From Larix sibirica (taxonomy: Eukaryota; Streptophyta; Pinopsida; Pinales; Pinaceae): a DNA stretch of 64,000 nt. Both the position numbers and the translations under genes were made by a program. Under the pieces are notes generated by a model. It saw nothing but the letters and a program-made list of their open reading frames with translations, did no database searches and was not told where the DNA came from. Location: the NCBI GenBank assembly GCA_004151065.3, contig NWUY0303637657.1:2620-66619 (forward strand), written 5' to 3'. Positions 1 to 13,338 of this stretch are shown here, piece by piece. Positions within the stretch are counted from its first letter, which is position 1. Every line of letters begins with the position of its first letter.

Positions 1-1150
1 TGTAGGAGGCTTTCCTAATATGGTTGGTTGCCCGACCCTTAAACCAAAAATCTGTCTGTGGCATTTTAGCGGTTTAAAGCCAACGCATTCAATCTTACTC
101 GGAACAGCAGGAGATACGCACGCTACCCCGAACCCCCTTACCCCTTACACCAACACCCTCTGGAGGAGTATGGCCCTTACTAATCGCTTAAGCCAGGAAG
201 AGCCAGGGGGGAGACACTAGAGCTATTAACCCTTTTACCATTCCATGCCTTTGGTTCCACACTTACTATTTACCCTAGAACCTTTATACCTATGTTGCTT
301 AGATTAATGAAGAAGCAAGCGCTCTTAGTTAGTTAGTCGGGCGGGACTGCTATTTACCTATTATCAGGACGGCATGAAACAACCTTACTTAGAACCTATT
401 GTTGAAGCCAGGAATGCTTTTGTGTAGCAGCACTATTTAGCTTTTCGGGGGGAGGGACAAGCTTCACCCGGCCAGCCAGATACTATTGATGAATTCAGAC
501 AGACATCATTGCTAAGATCTTCTGCTACCTTTGTTACTGGCTCTGCTGGGTCTATAGGCTCTCGAACTGGTGGAAGGGGTGCTAGGCGAGGCAATGATGG
601 ATAGAGAGTAAGGGCTTAATGAAGGGGTAAGTAACCGAAGACTGTCAGTTCGACAGCTCAGTTGTGGTGTGGGATCCTGGCTCCGCGCCTCTTGGATTGA
701 GGAACTACAACCAGACCCTGGATACCCAGATATTGGAAGTAAGGGCTTGGGCACTTGGACCTTTCATTGATATTACCTTTATAAGCCTACTTTATTAATG
801 TTTGTACGCGACCTGCTGCTAACAACAACATGTTGTCTTAACTACATTATGAATATGATTCAGAAAAATCCCTATCTTTTGATTCTTCTTCTTTAGAACT
901 GGACTTCGTTCTTCATCTTCTGGTTCTTATGCGAAGGGACTTGTCTTCTCTTCATAAACTTATTCAATGTCAGTTATAGAAGCAAAGGCAGCAATGAGCG
1001 ATTGCTCCAGCTTCCCTTCGAGCTCGGGCTCCGCAGGGCACTTAAAGAAGGTGATTGATCATCATTGGCTTGGTCAGCCTTGACACCTGATACTACGTGG
1101 GCTCATCGAACAGCGCAAATTAGCTTGCTTTATGAATTATTATTTACACG
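1..1150. other. Anonymous mosaic sequence
   Basis: No gene, RNA or clear tandem repeat seen. Short open frames on both strands have no recognisable content. Confidence 0.5.
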
Positions 1151-1910
1151 TTGATCAGGACCTTACTGGGAGGACCTGCTGATCTTCCAATGCTCGTGGG
1201 CTTCTGGGAGTCTTTCATCTCACAATGTGCTTCTTCCTGGGCTTTCGGGTTCAAGCTCCTCTTCAAACTAGGGTTGGTTAAGTTCGTCCCTTTTCCCGGC
1301 TCCAGGGCTAAAGGGAGGACTTCCTCTAACAATGCTCCATCCAGGGCTTCAGGCTATTATCAAAATGCTTTTTGGCTGCTGCACGTCTATTGCGAACTTG
1401 CTTCAAATGTAAAAGCATGCGTGCTGGGTATCACTATGAACTTCTGAGTATCGCTATTAATTACCTATTCTTCCGGCCGAGCCTTGACGATATCTTTATC
1501 AATTGGGACACCCCCTTGAATAGAATCGAACTCAATCATTCTAGGAATACAAGACCTACCCTGCCTTTCAGGTCATGCCTGCTGCTACCCACCTGCATAG
1601 CATAGTTACCCACCTTCAGAACTAGACCTTTTAGCCTTCACTTCTTGTAACTTCACTTTGTATTTTTAGGCCTTCCAAACTACCATTTGCCTTTACCCAA
1701 TGCTTCGTGGCGTGGGTACTGCACTGATAACAACCTTGAAGATTTACCCGCTACGCCCCAGCTGCCTATTTGCCTTTATTTGAGTACGACCTATTCTTCC
1801 CACCTGGTTATTTTACTTGAACTGTTGCCTCACCAAACTTAGTTGTTGGACTGGCTTGCTTAGGCACTTTTACCATAGGAGGGAATTCCCATAAAAGTTC
1901 AGGTCTGTGA
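1151..1910. other. Anonymous sequence with a 98-codon unrecognised frame
   Basis: The frame 1,151-1,447 (+) contains 'LVGFWESFISQCASSWAF' but overlaps another open frame on each strand; no family recognised. 'CTATTCTTCCGGCCGAGC' at about 1,468 recurs at about 51,010. Confidence 0.4.
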
Positions 1911-1917
1911 GCTTATG

Positions 1918-2230
1918 CAAGGGTGGTAAAGAGAACAGGTGGGGTTGGTAGAGTTAAACTAAGGGTAAAGCAAGTAAGCATCTAAAGGTCCTATCCTAGC
2001 TAGCAATGCTGTCTTAATTAATCAATACGTATTTGGGGGTTAAGCCCGGCCCGAAAAGTGCTGTATCCACAATTCTTGCCTGCCTGAAGCAAGAGGTTTG
2101 GGCATCCATCACTAAGTTGTGTAAGTGAGGTATGGAATAGAGGTTGGTAAAGAAGGTGGGGGGTTAGTAGAATAGGAAACACTTAAGTAAAGCAAGTAGG
2201 CTAAGGTGCGCAAGCAATGTTATAAGTGCC
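1918..2230. repeat. Dispersed repeat copy with AAGCCCGGCCC core
   Basis: Contains 'GCAATGCTGTCTTAAT' near 2,006, then 'AATCAATACG' and 'GGGGTTAAGCCCGGCCCGAA' near 2,036. The same ordered blocks occur at 52,440-52,575, and the core plus 'AAGATCAATAGTGC' at 23,880-23,912. Flanked by GGTTGGTAAAG/AAGTAAG phrases common in other repeat stretches of the window. Confidence 0.8.
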
Positions 2231-3119
2231 GACCCAATAAATTCCTCCTTCCATCCAAGATCAGGGGTCCGAAATCCCCATTATCCATATATAGGAGAAT
2301 CACTGCTTTCCTGAGCGCATAGCAGCTTTGTTCGCATGACTAGCTTGCAGTGTGGAAGATTGGATTCGGTAGTTTTAATTCATTCTTATTCGAAGGCTTT
2401 GTTAAATTGTTCTCTCTCTGAGTAGGTAATTGGTAATCTACTAACCGTCCCCCCTCTGTTGGTTCTCACCTCCTTTTTCTGGATAACTTGGTAATCTCTT
2501 TCCGCTTCTCCTTCATTTCTATAAAAGGCATACGCTATATTTAACAGGGTTACCCCTAAAAGAATCTTTTTACTTCATCGCTGTATAGTCTCTATGGGAA
2601 GTCTCCACTTCATTTATTCCAGGTATACAGGCATGATAAAGGTGTAATCACAAAAGAGAGGTCTATCCCCCCAAATATCCAGCAGCTTATATCGTATGCC
2701 ATTGGAAGGACGGTTGCCTTTTAAATGGTCCAACCAGTAGTATCTTAGTTTCCTCCTAGTCGCCTCGCTGAAACGGGTAGAAGTCCCTCCGCATTTTAGA
2801 ATATATATTCACGATCGAACTCTTAAATATATAAAGATAGCACATTACATTGGTCAAGTGTTGAGTCAGGTAGGCATGGGAACTTAGCGTTGACGAGACG
2901 GTAGGAGAGTCTTAAGTAAAGTAATTTGATTATCTCATCTCTTTCATTGAATCAAGTCTAAGTAAAGTCTTGTTTACCTGTACCTCATCTAGCCATAGGG
3001 ATATGGCATTATCTTATTAAACTCCTTTGATCCGCTTCACACTAGTTGAAAAGATTATTATATAATTTCCCTTTTTTATAGCAGACCTTTATTACCTCGC
3101 TATTAGATACATTGCCTAT
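2231..3119. other. No feature recognised
   Basis: Moderately A+T-rich, short frames only. It borders the slippage cluster that begins about 3,120. Confidence 0.5.
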
Positions 3120-4700
3120 CACATATGATAAGATACTATGCTATGAATTTCTTCTCACTAGATATGATTGGATACATGAAGATATGATCGGATACATTAA
3201 GGTATGATCAGATACTTAGCAGCGTACGAAGAGATCATGAACGATCCATATTCACTCTGTGCATTGGAGACTCAATCCGCTTGGCATGGCATGAGGGACT
3301 TTCATTACTAGTGAGATAGCATGAGGATGATATACTTTCATTACTAGTGAGATAGCATGAGATACTTTATAACTTGGGACTTGGTATGAGATACATTGTA
3401 TGAGATACATTGTATGAGATACATTATAGCTTGGAACTACGGGTACGAGATCACATTATGAAAATGCCGCCACATGTGCATCGTATAAGAAGCATCATAC
3501 TCAAATATATAGGTAATTCTTAGTAGATTATATAGGTAATTCTTAGTAGATGTGTACGCGATTGCTAGCATTATTCGTATGCATTATTTCTTGTCATTTC
3601 GATCAGTGCATCTACGAATAAGAATTCATGCATGGAGATAGAGTAGTTCAGGATTTATATGTTAGGATTTAGGAAACGAATCAATAAATAAGTGCAATGC
3701 ATCGTTAAATAAAGTAAAGTGCATAGGAATCAAATAAAGATTGACTAAGTAACAATTCTATTGAGCATAGGAAATATCTTGCTCTTATATAGGAAATGAA
3801 GGTATTATAAGGTATTATACAAATTACGGAGAGAAACCATTCTGACTTTGAAAGACATATACCCTACTTCTAATCTTTCTATCTAATATCTAACCCTCCT
3901 ACGGAGAAACAATCCTACCTCGAATTGATCCCTAACTCCATAGTGACATGCCATGATTTCAACAGTCATTCCCATAAAACATATAAAGAGTCAGCCCCAT
4001 GTGTGTGCCAAGAGTCATCCCCATGCGCCAAGGTGACAAGGTGACAAGGTGACAAGATGCTAGCGACAAGGGGACAAGGTGCTAGTTATTTAATCATGCC
4101 AGTCGTTCTCTTCATCCAGTGACCAAGCTACTAGCAAGCTTTCTCTCTGCTATTGACCTAGCTATCTCTCTATGGACCTAGCTATCATCTTTCTGCTATG
4201 GACCTATCCTAAAATCCGGTCTCAAGGTTCTCTCATATCCGGATCAAGGTCAAAAAGAATATTCTATGTTCGGTGCCCAGCTATAAAATCTATCTATGTT
4301 TGGTGGGTGTCTAGCTATAAAATCTATCTATGTTCGGTGGGTGTCTAGCTATAAAAGAAAGAATCCCAAGCTGTCATCCCAAGCTGTCACAATGGTCCCA
4401 AGCTGTCTGTCACAAAAGAATATAAGGCGCTAGCTGTAAAAAAAGAATCTATCGCAGCAGTTGGTTCCTTCTGTCCGTCTCGCAGCAGTTCCTTCCGTCC
4501 TACAGCCCTCCTACAAAAGACTATCTCTGCAGTCCATAAAAGAATCTCTATCTGAGTTCAAGAGGCAAGTCTATAAAGAATCTATCTACGCCAGTCATCA
4601 AGGTAAGCCAAGAAATATCTGAGTATCTTAACCGCAAAGCAGGGAACCCGAGTATAGAGCCTTTCCCTGGTGGGTAAGGTGATCGAAGCGGGCTATTTCC
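3120..4700. repeat. Cluster of many different short tandem repeats
   Basis: Successive small arrays follow each other: 'GATATGATYGGATACAT' variants at 3,160-3,215; a 36-bp period around 'TTCATTACTAGTGAGATAGC' (3,301 and 3,337); a perfect 14-bp unit 'GTATGAGATACATT' three times (3,384-3,425); a 21-bp unit at 3,508 and 3,531; 'AAGGTGAC' three times (4,030-4,053); 'GACCTAGCTATC' variants (4,150-4,205); a 30/34-bp unit starting 'TCTATGTT' at 4,263, 4,293 and 4,327; 'CCCAAGCTGTC' three times (4,366-4,410); and 'CGCAGCAGTT...CCTTC' twice (4,450-4,500). No gene is visible. Replication slippage across a whole 1.5-kb segment is the simplest reading. Confidence 0.9.
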
Positions 4701-7700
4701 CTCTATGGGCGTAGTAGAGCAGATCATTCCTATTAGTTTGCTTAGCCAGATCATTCCTATGGGATGAAGTAGAAGGAAGTATAGGATTAAGAGGTTTTAT
4801 TCCTTCCCGTTTGAGTTTGGTTAGCCAGTAGTCATTAGTATTTATGTCAGCCACGGAGATGAGGACTAACCTATGAAATGCTACACGCCCTTTAGTGACT
4901 TCCTATGGGTCTCGCTTTTTCTATTGGTCTCTCCGTAAGCTAGTTATTTGAGTTAGCAGCTAGTAAGATTAGTCTAGTTAGCAATCACTACTCCTCGTCA
5001 TAGTTTGAGTAAGCACAGTAAGAAGATTTGTTGCATTAGAAAGATAGTAATCAAAGTGTTAGGAATCTAGTTCTCATAGTTCATAAGTAGGGCTTCTTGC
5101 GTGAGTCATAGTTTTATTAGTAAAAGCGCTGGGCCATCATGTTACAATATCATCATAGGGGTTGTTGGGCCCCCGTAATGTTCAAATATGGCTTATTAGC
5201 AAATTCCTTGTATCACCTAAGCTGATTGATGTGAACATGTACTATTACTTATGGATACAGCTCCTCCTTATTCATGCAGCTTACACATAGCATTGAATAG
5301 ATATGGATACAATGGTAACGAGTATGCCCTTTTGATACCATAGCTTCTAGTATTCCAAGCAGAGTGCTAGTATATCATATTCAATTACTATAAATACCAT
5401 ACCTTTACTAAGAGATAAGCTCATTAAGCTATGAATAAAGTACATACTACTGGTTAAAGCAGGTAGCAAGCTTAGCTCAATATAAGTGACGTATTTAACC
5501 TAATAAGTGGAAAGAGTATCACTGTAATCATACTGACCTATCCTTGGTGTGAGCTAAAGACCTGTTCTATTATGTTAGTAACAATGGGAATCACTAGAGA
5601 TAAAATGGTTACGTGTATCAGTAGAAACGGTACTAGACTAAATGACGTATACTAGCTTTAATACTAGTAATCCCATATAATGAGTAATATTTATATACGC
5701 TATATAAAAGGAATCTACTCCAATACCTCTATCTAATAGCATATGAAACAAGAGCTTAGTGTAATGAATCAGACTGTTATTATATTGGTGTAATAGAGTA
5801 TCAGTGCCTATTTAAATACTAATATTGATAGTACTAACCCCATATTTTATGTCTAATCCAGTATTCACCCTAATTAGCAGCTATGTATGTTAGATTCATG
5901 AACATGGTGAAATAGAGCATATATGGTATAGAAGCTACGACCTATCTAATCTAAACATTATCTCTATACTCTGATTACCCTTATTAGAGCGGTTTCAATA
6001 AGAGAAGATGCATAAGTAGATCCATAATAAGTGATCATTACAACATAAGCCCATTACGATTCAGGTTAGCTTACATACATATGATGTACATACTTTCCCT
6101 AATTAGTGAACCTCTTATATTACAACCTTTGTTCGAGTTGGAGTATTAGATTGAAGTATTAGCTTATGGAACATAGGTGAATAGAAGCAATCGTATATGC
6201 TACATACTCTACATGGTTGATACTTACAAGCAGCTAAGCACTTACATAAGGTAATGAATATGGAGAAAGCCAGTATTACTTGTACATGATATAAAACACC
6301 TCCTTGATTTCACCAGGCTAATATTAGAATATATACCATAACACGAGTAAGCGTATTGAGCCTTATTGCTTGTTATTACCATAGTTCCACTAATCAATGG
6401 GAAACATAGAGCTAGTAATAGAATAAACATGATGCTTATATAACTAGTAGCTTATCTGAATCACAGTATTGTAAGCTGTTTATGAGCAAGAGCTTGTACG
6501 ATGAACACCAGTTCCCCTGTTAGCATAATCATTGGACCCGTATAACTACTAGCTTATCACTAGACCTTATATGCATAGAACTAATCATCAGCTTCAAGGT
6601 CAACATGTTAGTAATATGTACGAGGTAAGTATAAAGACCATTGCTATTCGTAATCTATCATCATAGTAGTAAGTATTAGTTATTAGTAAGGATCAAAGGT
6701 GTGGTTACAGGTTATGATGAATACCAGTAATAGAACCTATTATGTATGCTTAGTTACCCTATCCCTTTAACCACGGTCAAACTAGTATAAGTTTAATTGC
6801 ATTAAATAAGAGTGTTCCATAAAGGGAATCATAAGTAAGGTTTAACAAGTACAGGTATAACAATTACGGAAACATACCAGTTACACTATCTACGTATTAA
6901 ACATAATAATGTGTTAAATAGAGGTATACGATTCAAGCTCTATACTAGTCAGCTTGGTTAGTTTGATCAGGTGAATACTACAGGTGAATCAATTAGGCAA
7001 GTAAGCTTACTGTTTACTCTAGCAGTACTACCACTCATTGAACTATAAGTGTTACGATAGGTTAGCCTTGGTGTGTAATATGAATCTAATCTGGATGCTT
7101 ACAGCTTTGATTACTAGCTTATACGACATAGAGCTATTCCCATTGAATGGTTGATCTAAGCTATCCTTATTCAATAAGGTATACTAGTTATGATATGCCT
7201 GATTAGGGAGATACAGTAATAAATACATAGTTCTTATTCATGGAACACATTGCTCGTTATTAGTTAGTCATATAGCTTAACACCCAACCTTTATACAGAC
7301 CTATGTACATCTCTAACCTTATACTAATCTAAGCTTATTCCCTCTTTCATTACCGTATTACACATAAAATATATATATAAACCCATTGCTATGTGCTTAT
7401 CTATCCATAGTTGTAATGGTAATAGTACTGGTTAAGAGAATTGAAATGATTATGAGACGTACATGGAATACAGAGATCGCTAGTATTGAACCTGATACTT
7501 GGTTAGAGTGCAGCTTATTTTAGCTCATACACTGTGATTACTATGAGCTATTATTGTTTCTTTATATAAGCTTGGTCATAATAGAAGTGTAACCATCATT
7601 ACTGCTTAAGTGTAACTCTTTTATAACCTTACCTGGACATCATCACTATCTGTACACGTTAAACTAAGGCTTGAACAGTAACATGTATAGGTTTTACATT

Positions 7701-7849
7701 ACCCTTAATTTTATCTAGTTGATAGAAAGAACTGTGCTTACAAGTTCTAACGATTTCTTTTACCATAATTAGGGTAATCACTATATATACAAGAAACAAC
7801 ATACCTTTGAACTAACTCTATGTGATGTAATCTAAGCTACTACTATTGT

Positions 7850-8160
7850 AACCATTGAATACGGGTAATTTTATACCTTGGGTCACACCCTATGATTCGA
7901 GAAGATGACGGCCGTATATTCTTTGATGTGATTGCGTATGAATTGATCAGATGAAAGCCTTTACTTTTATGATTGCCTATGATATTTATTCCTTGGATAC
8001 TTATGAGATGAGAGAGTACCTTGTCTGTCTCTTTCACCTTCAGTCGCCTTCAAAGCAAAAAAGAATTTCTTATACGATGCAGTCTTGTTTGTGTCACTCG
8101 TACATAGCACTCTGTCAATTCATGACGATTCGCATGTTCGAATGATCGACTTAACATCGG
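7850..8160. other. Distinct island inside the A+T-rich block
   Basis: This 310-bp segment lacks the AGCTTA vocabulary of its surroundings, has a higher G+C content, and is open on both strands (64 codons each way: 7,843-8,037 minus and 7,951-8,145 plus). One + frame reads 'MIREDDGRIFFDVIAYELIR' without stops. No family is recognised. The likeliest explanation is a later insertion into the block; target-site duplications were not identified. Confidence 0.4.
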
Positions 8161-11100
8161 TGAATCTCTACACATCTCTAAGGAGAAAGTGTATTTGAAC
8201 TTATTTATCATAACAGGTTAGAATCCTGAATACTTATGGACTTGTCACTAGTATCACATATTGAATGATGCTTACTTGGTTTAGTTCACATATAACTATT
8301 GCTTGATTACAACCTTTACGTAAATGAGGTAACCAGTTAGCTAAGTTATACTCATACTTATGGAAACATAGCACATATATGGTGTTCAAAGAGGTCTAGC
8401 TTAGTAACTATACAAGGATAATTATAGTCCTATTGATAGAGTAGTATTACCTAAAAAGGACCATTTCAATTACAGCTTAGCTTAGGTTGAACTAGTATCA
8501 GCTTGTTATGAATCACATGTAAAAGCTTAGGCAAACATACTTATTTTCACAGTGTTAGTAATTATTCAGGTTATGTTATACCATATGAGCAAGTTGATTA
8601 CATGATACTAAGTGTAATAGAAGCTTATCTAATATACGGGCAATGGTTTCCAGCTTACTATCATAGTTACAGCATATTGGGGTCATAAACTATCATTGCT
8701 TACAACAAGCTTTATCTTTACGTTATTTATACTTATTACTGTATAAATGGGGTATTAACATAGATACAATAACTATCATAGTACTCTGCATGCCAAAGCT
8801 TTATCCCTATTGAACAAGAACAAAGAGTGATTCATTACTGTTACATAATTGTATAGACTCGTTCTACTTGCTTGTTGAGCTTACGTATTATCCATATTCA
8901 ATTAGCTACTAGTATAAGCTTAATATGAGCAATGTAACCTTGTATATTACATATGTACGATGTGCCCATTCAACATGTAAGTGATTACTTTTACTTAATT
9001 AAGATGATAGATCCATAATGATTACCATTGAAATGAAGTTAGTTATAATCATAACCACATGCCCTTATTATTCCATATATAATTATAGTGCTATACTCTC
9101 CAAGCTGTTATGAATAGAACTGGTTTTTTTCCATTGTATCGTTACCATACATACGCTTTCCTTTACCTCATCTATATGCATAGAATCGTACAGTCAATCT
9201 ATAATATGGAACTCGGTCAATGGTAGAAATAGGTAGTACTAATGCCATTAAGAGGATAGAGTAACCACTATTCCATGAACATGAGCTTGTATCCTTATTG
9301 TTATATGAGATGGTGGTACTCATTCAGAGAAAAGCTTAGAGAATAGGTAACACTAATGATAAAACCCATTGTACTAGTAATATTATATAAGCTTATACTA
9401 CTAATAAAAGTAATGGGAATATCGTAATAAAGCATTTTCATAATCAGTACTAGTAGTTAATGTGATAAGCTAACTGCAAGCCCGCATGGTTATAGCACTA
9501 GTTAAGTAATAATGTATCCATAATGGTTGAACAAGCTGGTAACTTATCATGTTTAAGCATGGTGAATCAATAGGGGTAGTAAGCACAGTGTTGATTGGGC
9601 TAATATTAGTAATAAAGTACAAGTGTAATTCAAGTAATGTGATACATAGAAAAAACAAGGTTAATAATACAGCTTATACGAGCTTATCTAAGCTAAACTA
9701 CAGAGAAAGAGTTATATATAAATAGTAAGCATTCACCTAATTAACTCTATTCACTCAGATTAGTATGAGTAAGTTATGCAATAAGCTTGACATAACCTAA
9801 ACCACTTAGATATGGCACTCTAACCTATTCACTATACTGTACGTACACTTGTATATCCATAATGAACACTAGCACATACCGTATCGATAGAGATAAGCTC
9901 TTCTAAGCTATTATGGTGTACTCATTGGAAACAAGCTCATACGTATTAAGAGTAATCACTTAGTATTTATAAAAGATTAGTACAAGCTATTCATGGAAAC
10001 TACGCTAATACAGATGATACAGGCTGGTTATTATACAACACCTAAGCAGATAGCTTATAAAAATAATACATGTCGTAATCAATGATGTTACTCTTTCTTA
10101 TAACAATGGTACTAATACTGGGATATAGCTAGTGAAGCTATTCGTGTTATTCAATACCAGTAGTGTAATAGTGTTCAAGCAATCTGGAATCAATGGTAAT
10201 CGTTCTAACTAGTAACTAGTGACTAAACGTAAAACCTGTAATTAATAGGAAGCTATGATAGGTTTATGAGTGTTTTATAACCATGGTTCTTATATTTTAT
10301 TAAGCTTATACCAAAAATAGTGATACTAATAAGCTTACTTCTACCATTAGTAGTTTAATTATTAGTTATATATACAGCTTTAAATAGTGTTACTAATCTT
10401 AGAGAGGTTATGAGCTTGTTATGGAATTACTAGTACTTTTATATTTGTATTGTGTTATCATTACAGCTTTGATATCAGTATCAACTTCATTACTGTTATT
10501 ACACCTTACATTCTACTTTATTTGCTCTATGTTACCTATTACGTGTACGAACTAGACATGTCACATATCGTAATCATTCTACTTGATTCTTGTTACATAG
10601 TACGTGATCAACTCTATTACATATATTGCATAATGATTATACTCTACTATATACCTTATAAGGTGAAATAGGTCTTAGATTAGCACTAATTCCATAATTA
10701 TTATTACACGAGTATCACTAGCTCAAATAAGAGTGACAATACCAGAATAGGTTGAAGTGTTCATACCAGTTCTATTAATCATACGTTCTTTACCTAATAA
10801 TTATCCTGTGAATATCAAGCAGATTCCATGTATTCAAGTAAACAGAAGAGTAACACCATATTAGCTTAGAAGAGTAACTGTTCTAGCTTATTGATCTAAG
10901 TAAGCTATGATCTTGTGACTATTCATAGTTATTACCATATCTTACCACTAGTTTACAAGCAATGGGAATAATTAGTCACGAAGCTGATCTTGGAGGTAGA
11001 TGTTATCTTCATAATAAATGAACATGACTATTCCAACCAAATAAGGCTAGTTTCTCTTATGTAAGCTTAGTGGAAACACAATGGTAACCAAAGAGTTAGA

Positions 11101-12231
11101 ATACGCTAAAGGTTTAATATTGCTTACTTTTTCTTTATAAGATAACTAATCACCAGTATTGAATACACTTTAATTGGAAATTACTGCCTGTTCCTGAGAG
11201 CTTACTGATGATCTCTTAACAACCTTATAAAGTAAAAACCTTATAAAGCTGAACACAAGTACGTGAATCCATACTATGATATCAATGAGCAATGGAATTA
11301 GATATAACCATTAGAAAAACCCGAACACTTAGAGTAATAGTACTAACGTATATGTATAAGCCCATAGGGAAGCAGAGTAAGCATCACTGATCAGATTGGT
11401 TCACAGTAATAAAACAGGTTAAATAATGGGTACGTAATTCCCATAAAAGATGCACTTATAATAGTACTGTGCTTGCTCGGCATGATAGTATTCATAGTTG
11501 GTGAAGCTTTATTCCTATAAACATCATAGTTTATTAGGCTTATACTCATATCGAACCAAGCTTAATGAGCTCTATCACTAGTATCGTAATGAAAAGAAAC
11601 TCTATTTGATCATTACTAGCTAGCTTGTAAGCTCATGTCGAATCAGCTTCTATCCTATAAAGTAATGGGAATTATACTTATCTTAGTAATAGCATGGGGT
11701 ATTAGCTTTAATATGACTAGTAATATATATGAAGTATACCCAGCTAAAGTGGAGAATATGGATACTAGCTTAAACCTGGAACTGGAATCAGCTAATCACA
11801 AAAAGTATAAGCATAAAATGTGAAGTATGATTACGAGCTTATCCTTATACTGGTCTTTAACACCATTCATAAGCTAATCAAAGCATGTGATAGATTAGAA
11901 CTATTACCATAGATTAAAGTGGATATCATAGCTTAAGTAGTAGGAATTACTGGTCTCTTTGTTCACATGAGCTTTCAGGTTACAGGGTTGAATCATTGCT
12001 TAGTGAAATAGGGATAATCCGTATGTTAAATGATATGGAACCAAGCTCTATCACATTACAGCTTAAGCTTAGATAGAGTATGCTTGTTTCTGTAACTGGT
12101 TAACTCTAACACTAGATCTATTACAGTCTATGGGTTTCATAGCTTAACCTTATATATATTACGTAATATTAGAAACAGGGCTTAATCACCATGTCCATGC
12201 TTAAACACGTGAGACATCTACTACTTATAAA

Positions 12232-12319
12232 AGCTTATAACTAATGGTAAAGTAAAGGAACACAACTAGCTTATAACTAATGGTAAAGTAAAGGAACACA
12301 ACTAGCTTATAACTAATAC
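12232..12319. repeat. 36-bp tandem repeat, about 2.4 copies
   Basis: Units begin with 'AGCTTATAACTAATGGTAAA' at 12,232 and 12,268, and a partial third at 12,304; the first two are identical over 36 bases. This is young compared with the eroded block it terminates, and shows that AGCTTA-bearing units can still amplify in tandem. Confidence 0.95.
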
Positions 12320-12460
12320 TGATATAGAAGCTTGTGATCCATTAGTATAGCATATTAAGCATAAGCGTTTCACGTATTACCTGTAAGAAATACCATATTT
12401 ATATATTGCCCCCCAGTAAGTAAGGCCCTCACTGAACTCAATCGAAGGCTCACTAAGGAT

Positions 12461-13315
12461 CTATTTGATTGAGTTACCGGTCCTGACATGATCCTGGCGC
12501 AGTATTGGAATGCAGTTACCTGATCTCTTTGATAGATACAGGCTCCCAGCTATCAATGCCATCGCATAAACATAATAATTTTTTTCTTTTATTTGTTTAT
12601 TGGCAGCTGAGAGGGCTATAGAATCATCTGTCTGAACTTCCACAGCTTATTTAGCCTTATGCCCAAGCCTCTCTATCTTCTAATTTTTATGTTTTTTCCC
12701 TGAATCGTGAGATTACTGCTTATTCTTAAACTCAGTCACTTGTTTTTTTAGCTGCCTTATATCTTTTGACATGCTCATTATTTTTTCATGTGTGAAATTG
12801 GCAGTCTATCTATAAGTGTAAAGCTTAGGCTTGCGATGCACTTATCCTGGGAACATCAATAATAACCTTCGAGGCCTCTCCCGAGGCTTCATCTGAGACC
12901 TAGCCTTCATCGCTTGAGGAGTTAGTGCCAATACAGATAGAGTGTTTATATCGGGGTCCTACTCGGGCATCACTAAGTCCTCTGCAGGGTCATCGGCCTC
13001 AGGAAGAGCAAATTAATCCTTGAACTCTTCGGCCTCAATTCTTTCAAGCAGCTTAGAAGCATCCTCTTAAATGAGAGATACTACCTCTTAAGATAGTACA
13101 AGTTATTTAGAATAATCCTTTTTCTCTTCGGGCATCGTAGCCACTTCTTTGCCTTTGCCAGCCTGAGTAGGCTGAGCTTTTCCTTGTGTTCCACTATCTA
13201 CCTGTGTGGCTCCCTGGCCCGATGCATCTTCGGAAGTGCCTTTACCCGGCTTTTCCGATCCACCCGATGTGTCTCCAGCTGAGTCCTTAGGGTCCTTAGA
13301 CCCATCATCGGACAA
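12461..13315 (-). pseudogene. Decayed acidic, low-complexity frame flanking the gag fragment
   Basis: The minus strand from 13,315 opens with 'MSDDGSKDPKDSAGDTSG' and 70 codons rich in Gly, Ser, Asp, Lys and Thr. It continues past stops with 'EDASKLLERIEAEEFKD' and 'FALPEADDPAEDLVMPE' to about 12,900. A further 60-codon minus piece lies at 12,643-12,461. The composition matches the hydrophilic linkers of plant LTR elements more than any mitochondrial gene. The 5' end abuts the + strand gag start with only about 20 bases between them, which implies a rearrangement joint near 13,318-13,338. Function unknown. Confidence 0.4.
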
Positions 13316-13338
13316 CGGCTAGATTCAAGCCTCTTGTA

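Larger units (their letters stand above)
5000..12400. repeat. A+T-rich block with strong AGCTTA word bias, no long open frame
   Basis: For 7.4 kb the sequence uses a restricted vocabulary: AGCTTA/TAAGCT, TAGTAAT, GGAAACATAG, AACCATTG, CTAGTAAT. By eye I count about 60 AGCTTA or TAAGCT occurrences, whereas base composition predicts about five. The words TAA and TAG are so frequent in all frames that open frames above 75 codons are absent. Locally the same phrase recurs, for example 'ACTAGTAGCTTATC' near 6,440 (with a close relative near 6,545) and three AGCTTA/TAAGCT words within 30 bases at about 9,670-9,700. No regular period is evident. It looks like a very old, heavily diverged array grown from a short seed, not unique sequence. 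No function is visible. Confidence 0.65.

Noticed and set aside
2041-2060. Cycad Bpu-type element
   Set aside because: 'CCTGAAGC' occurs near 2,088 and 46,963 but without the repeated flanking structure expected for that family.
3384-3425. CRISPR array
   Set aside because: Units of 14 bp are directly adjacent without spacers; the other arrays in 3,120-4,700 also lack unique spacers of constant length.
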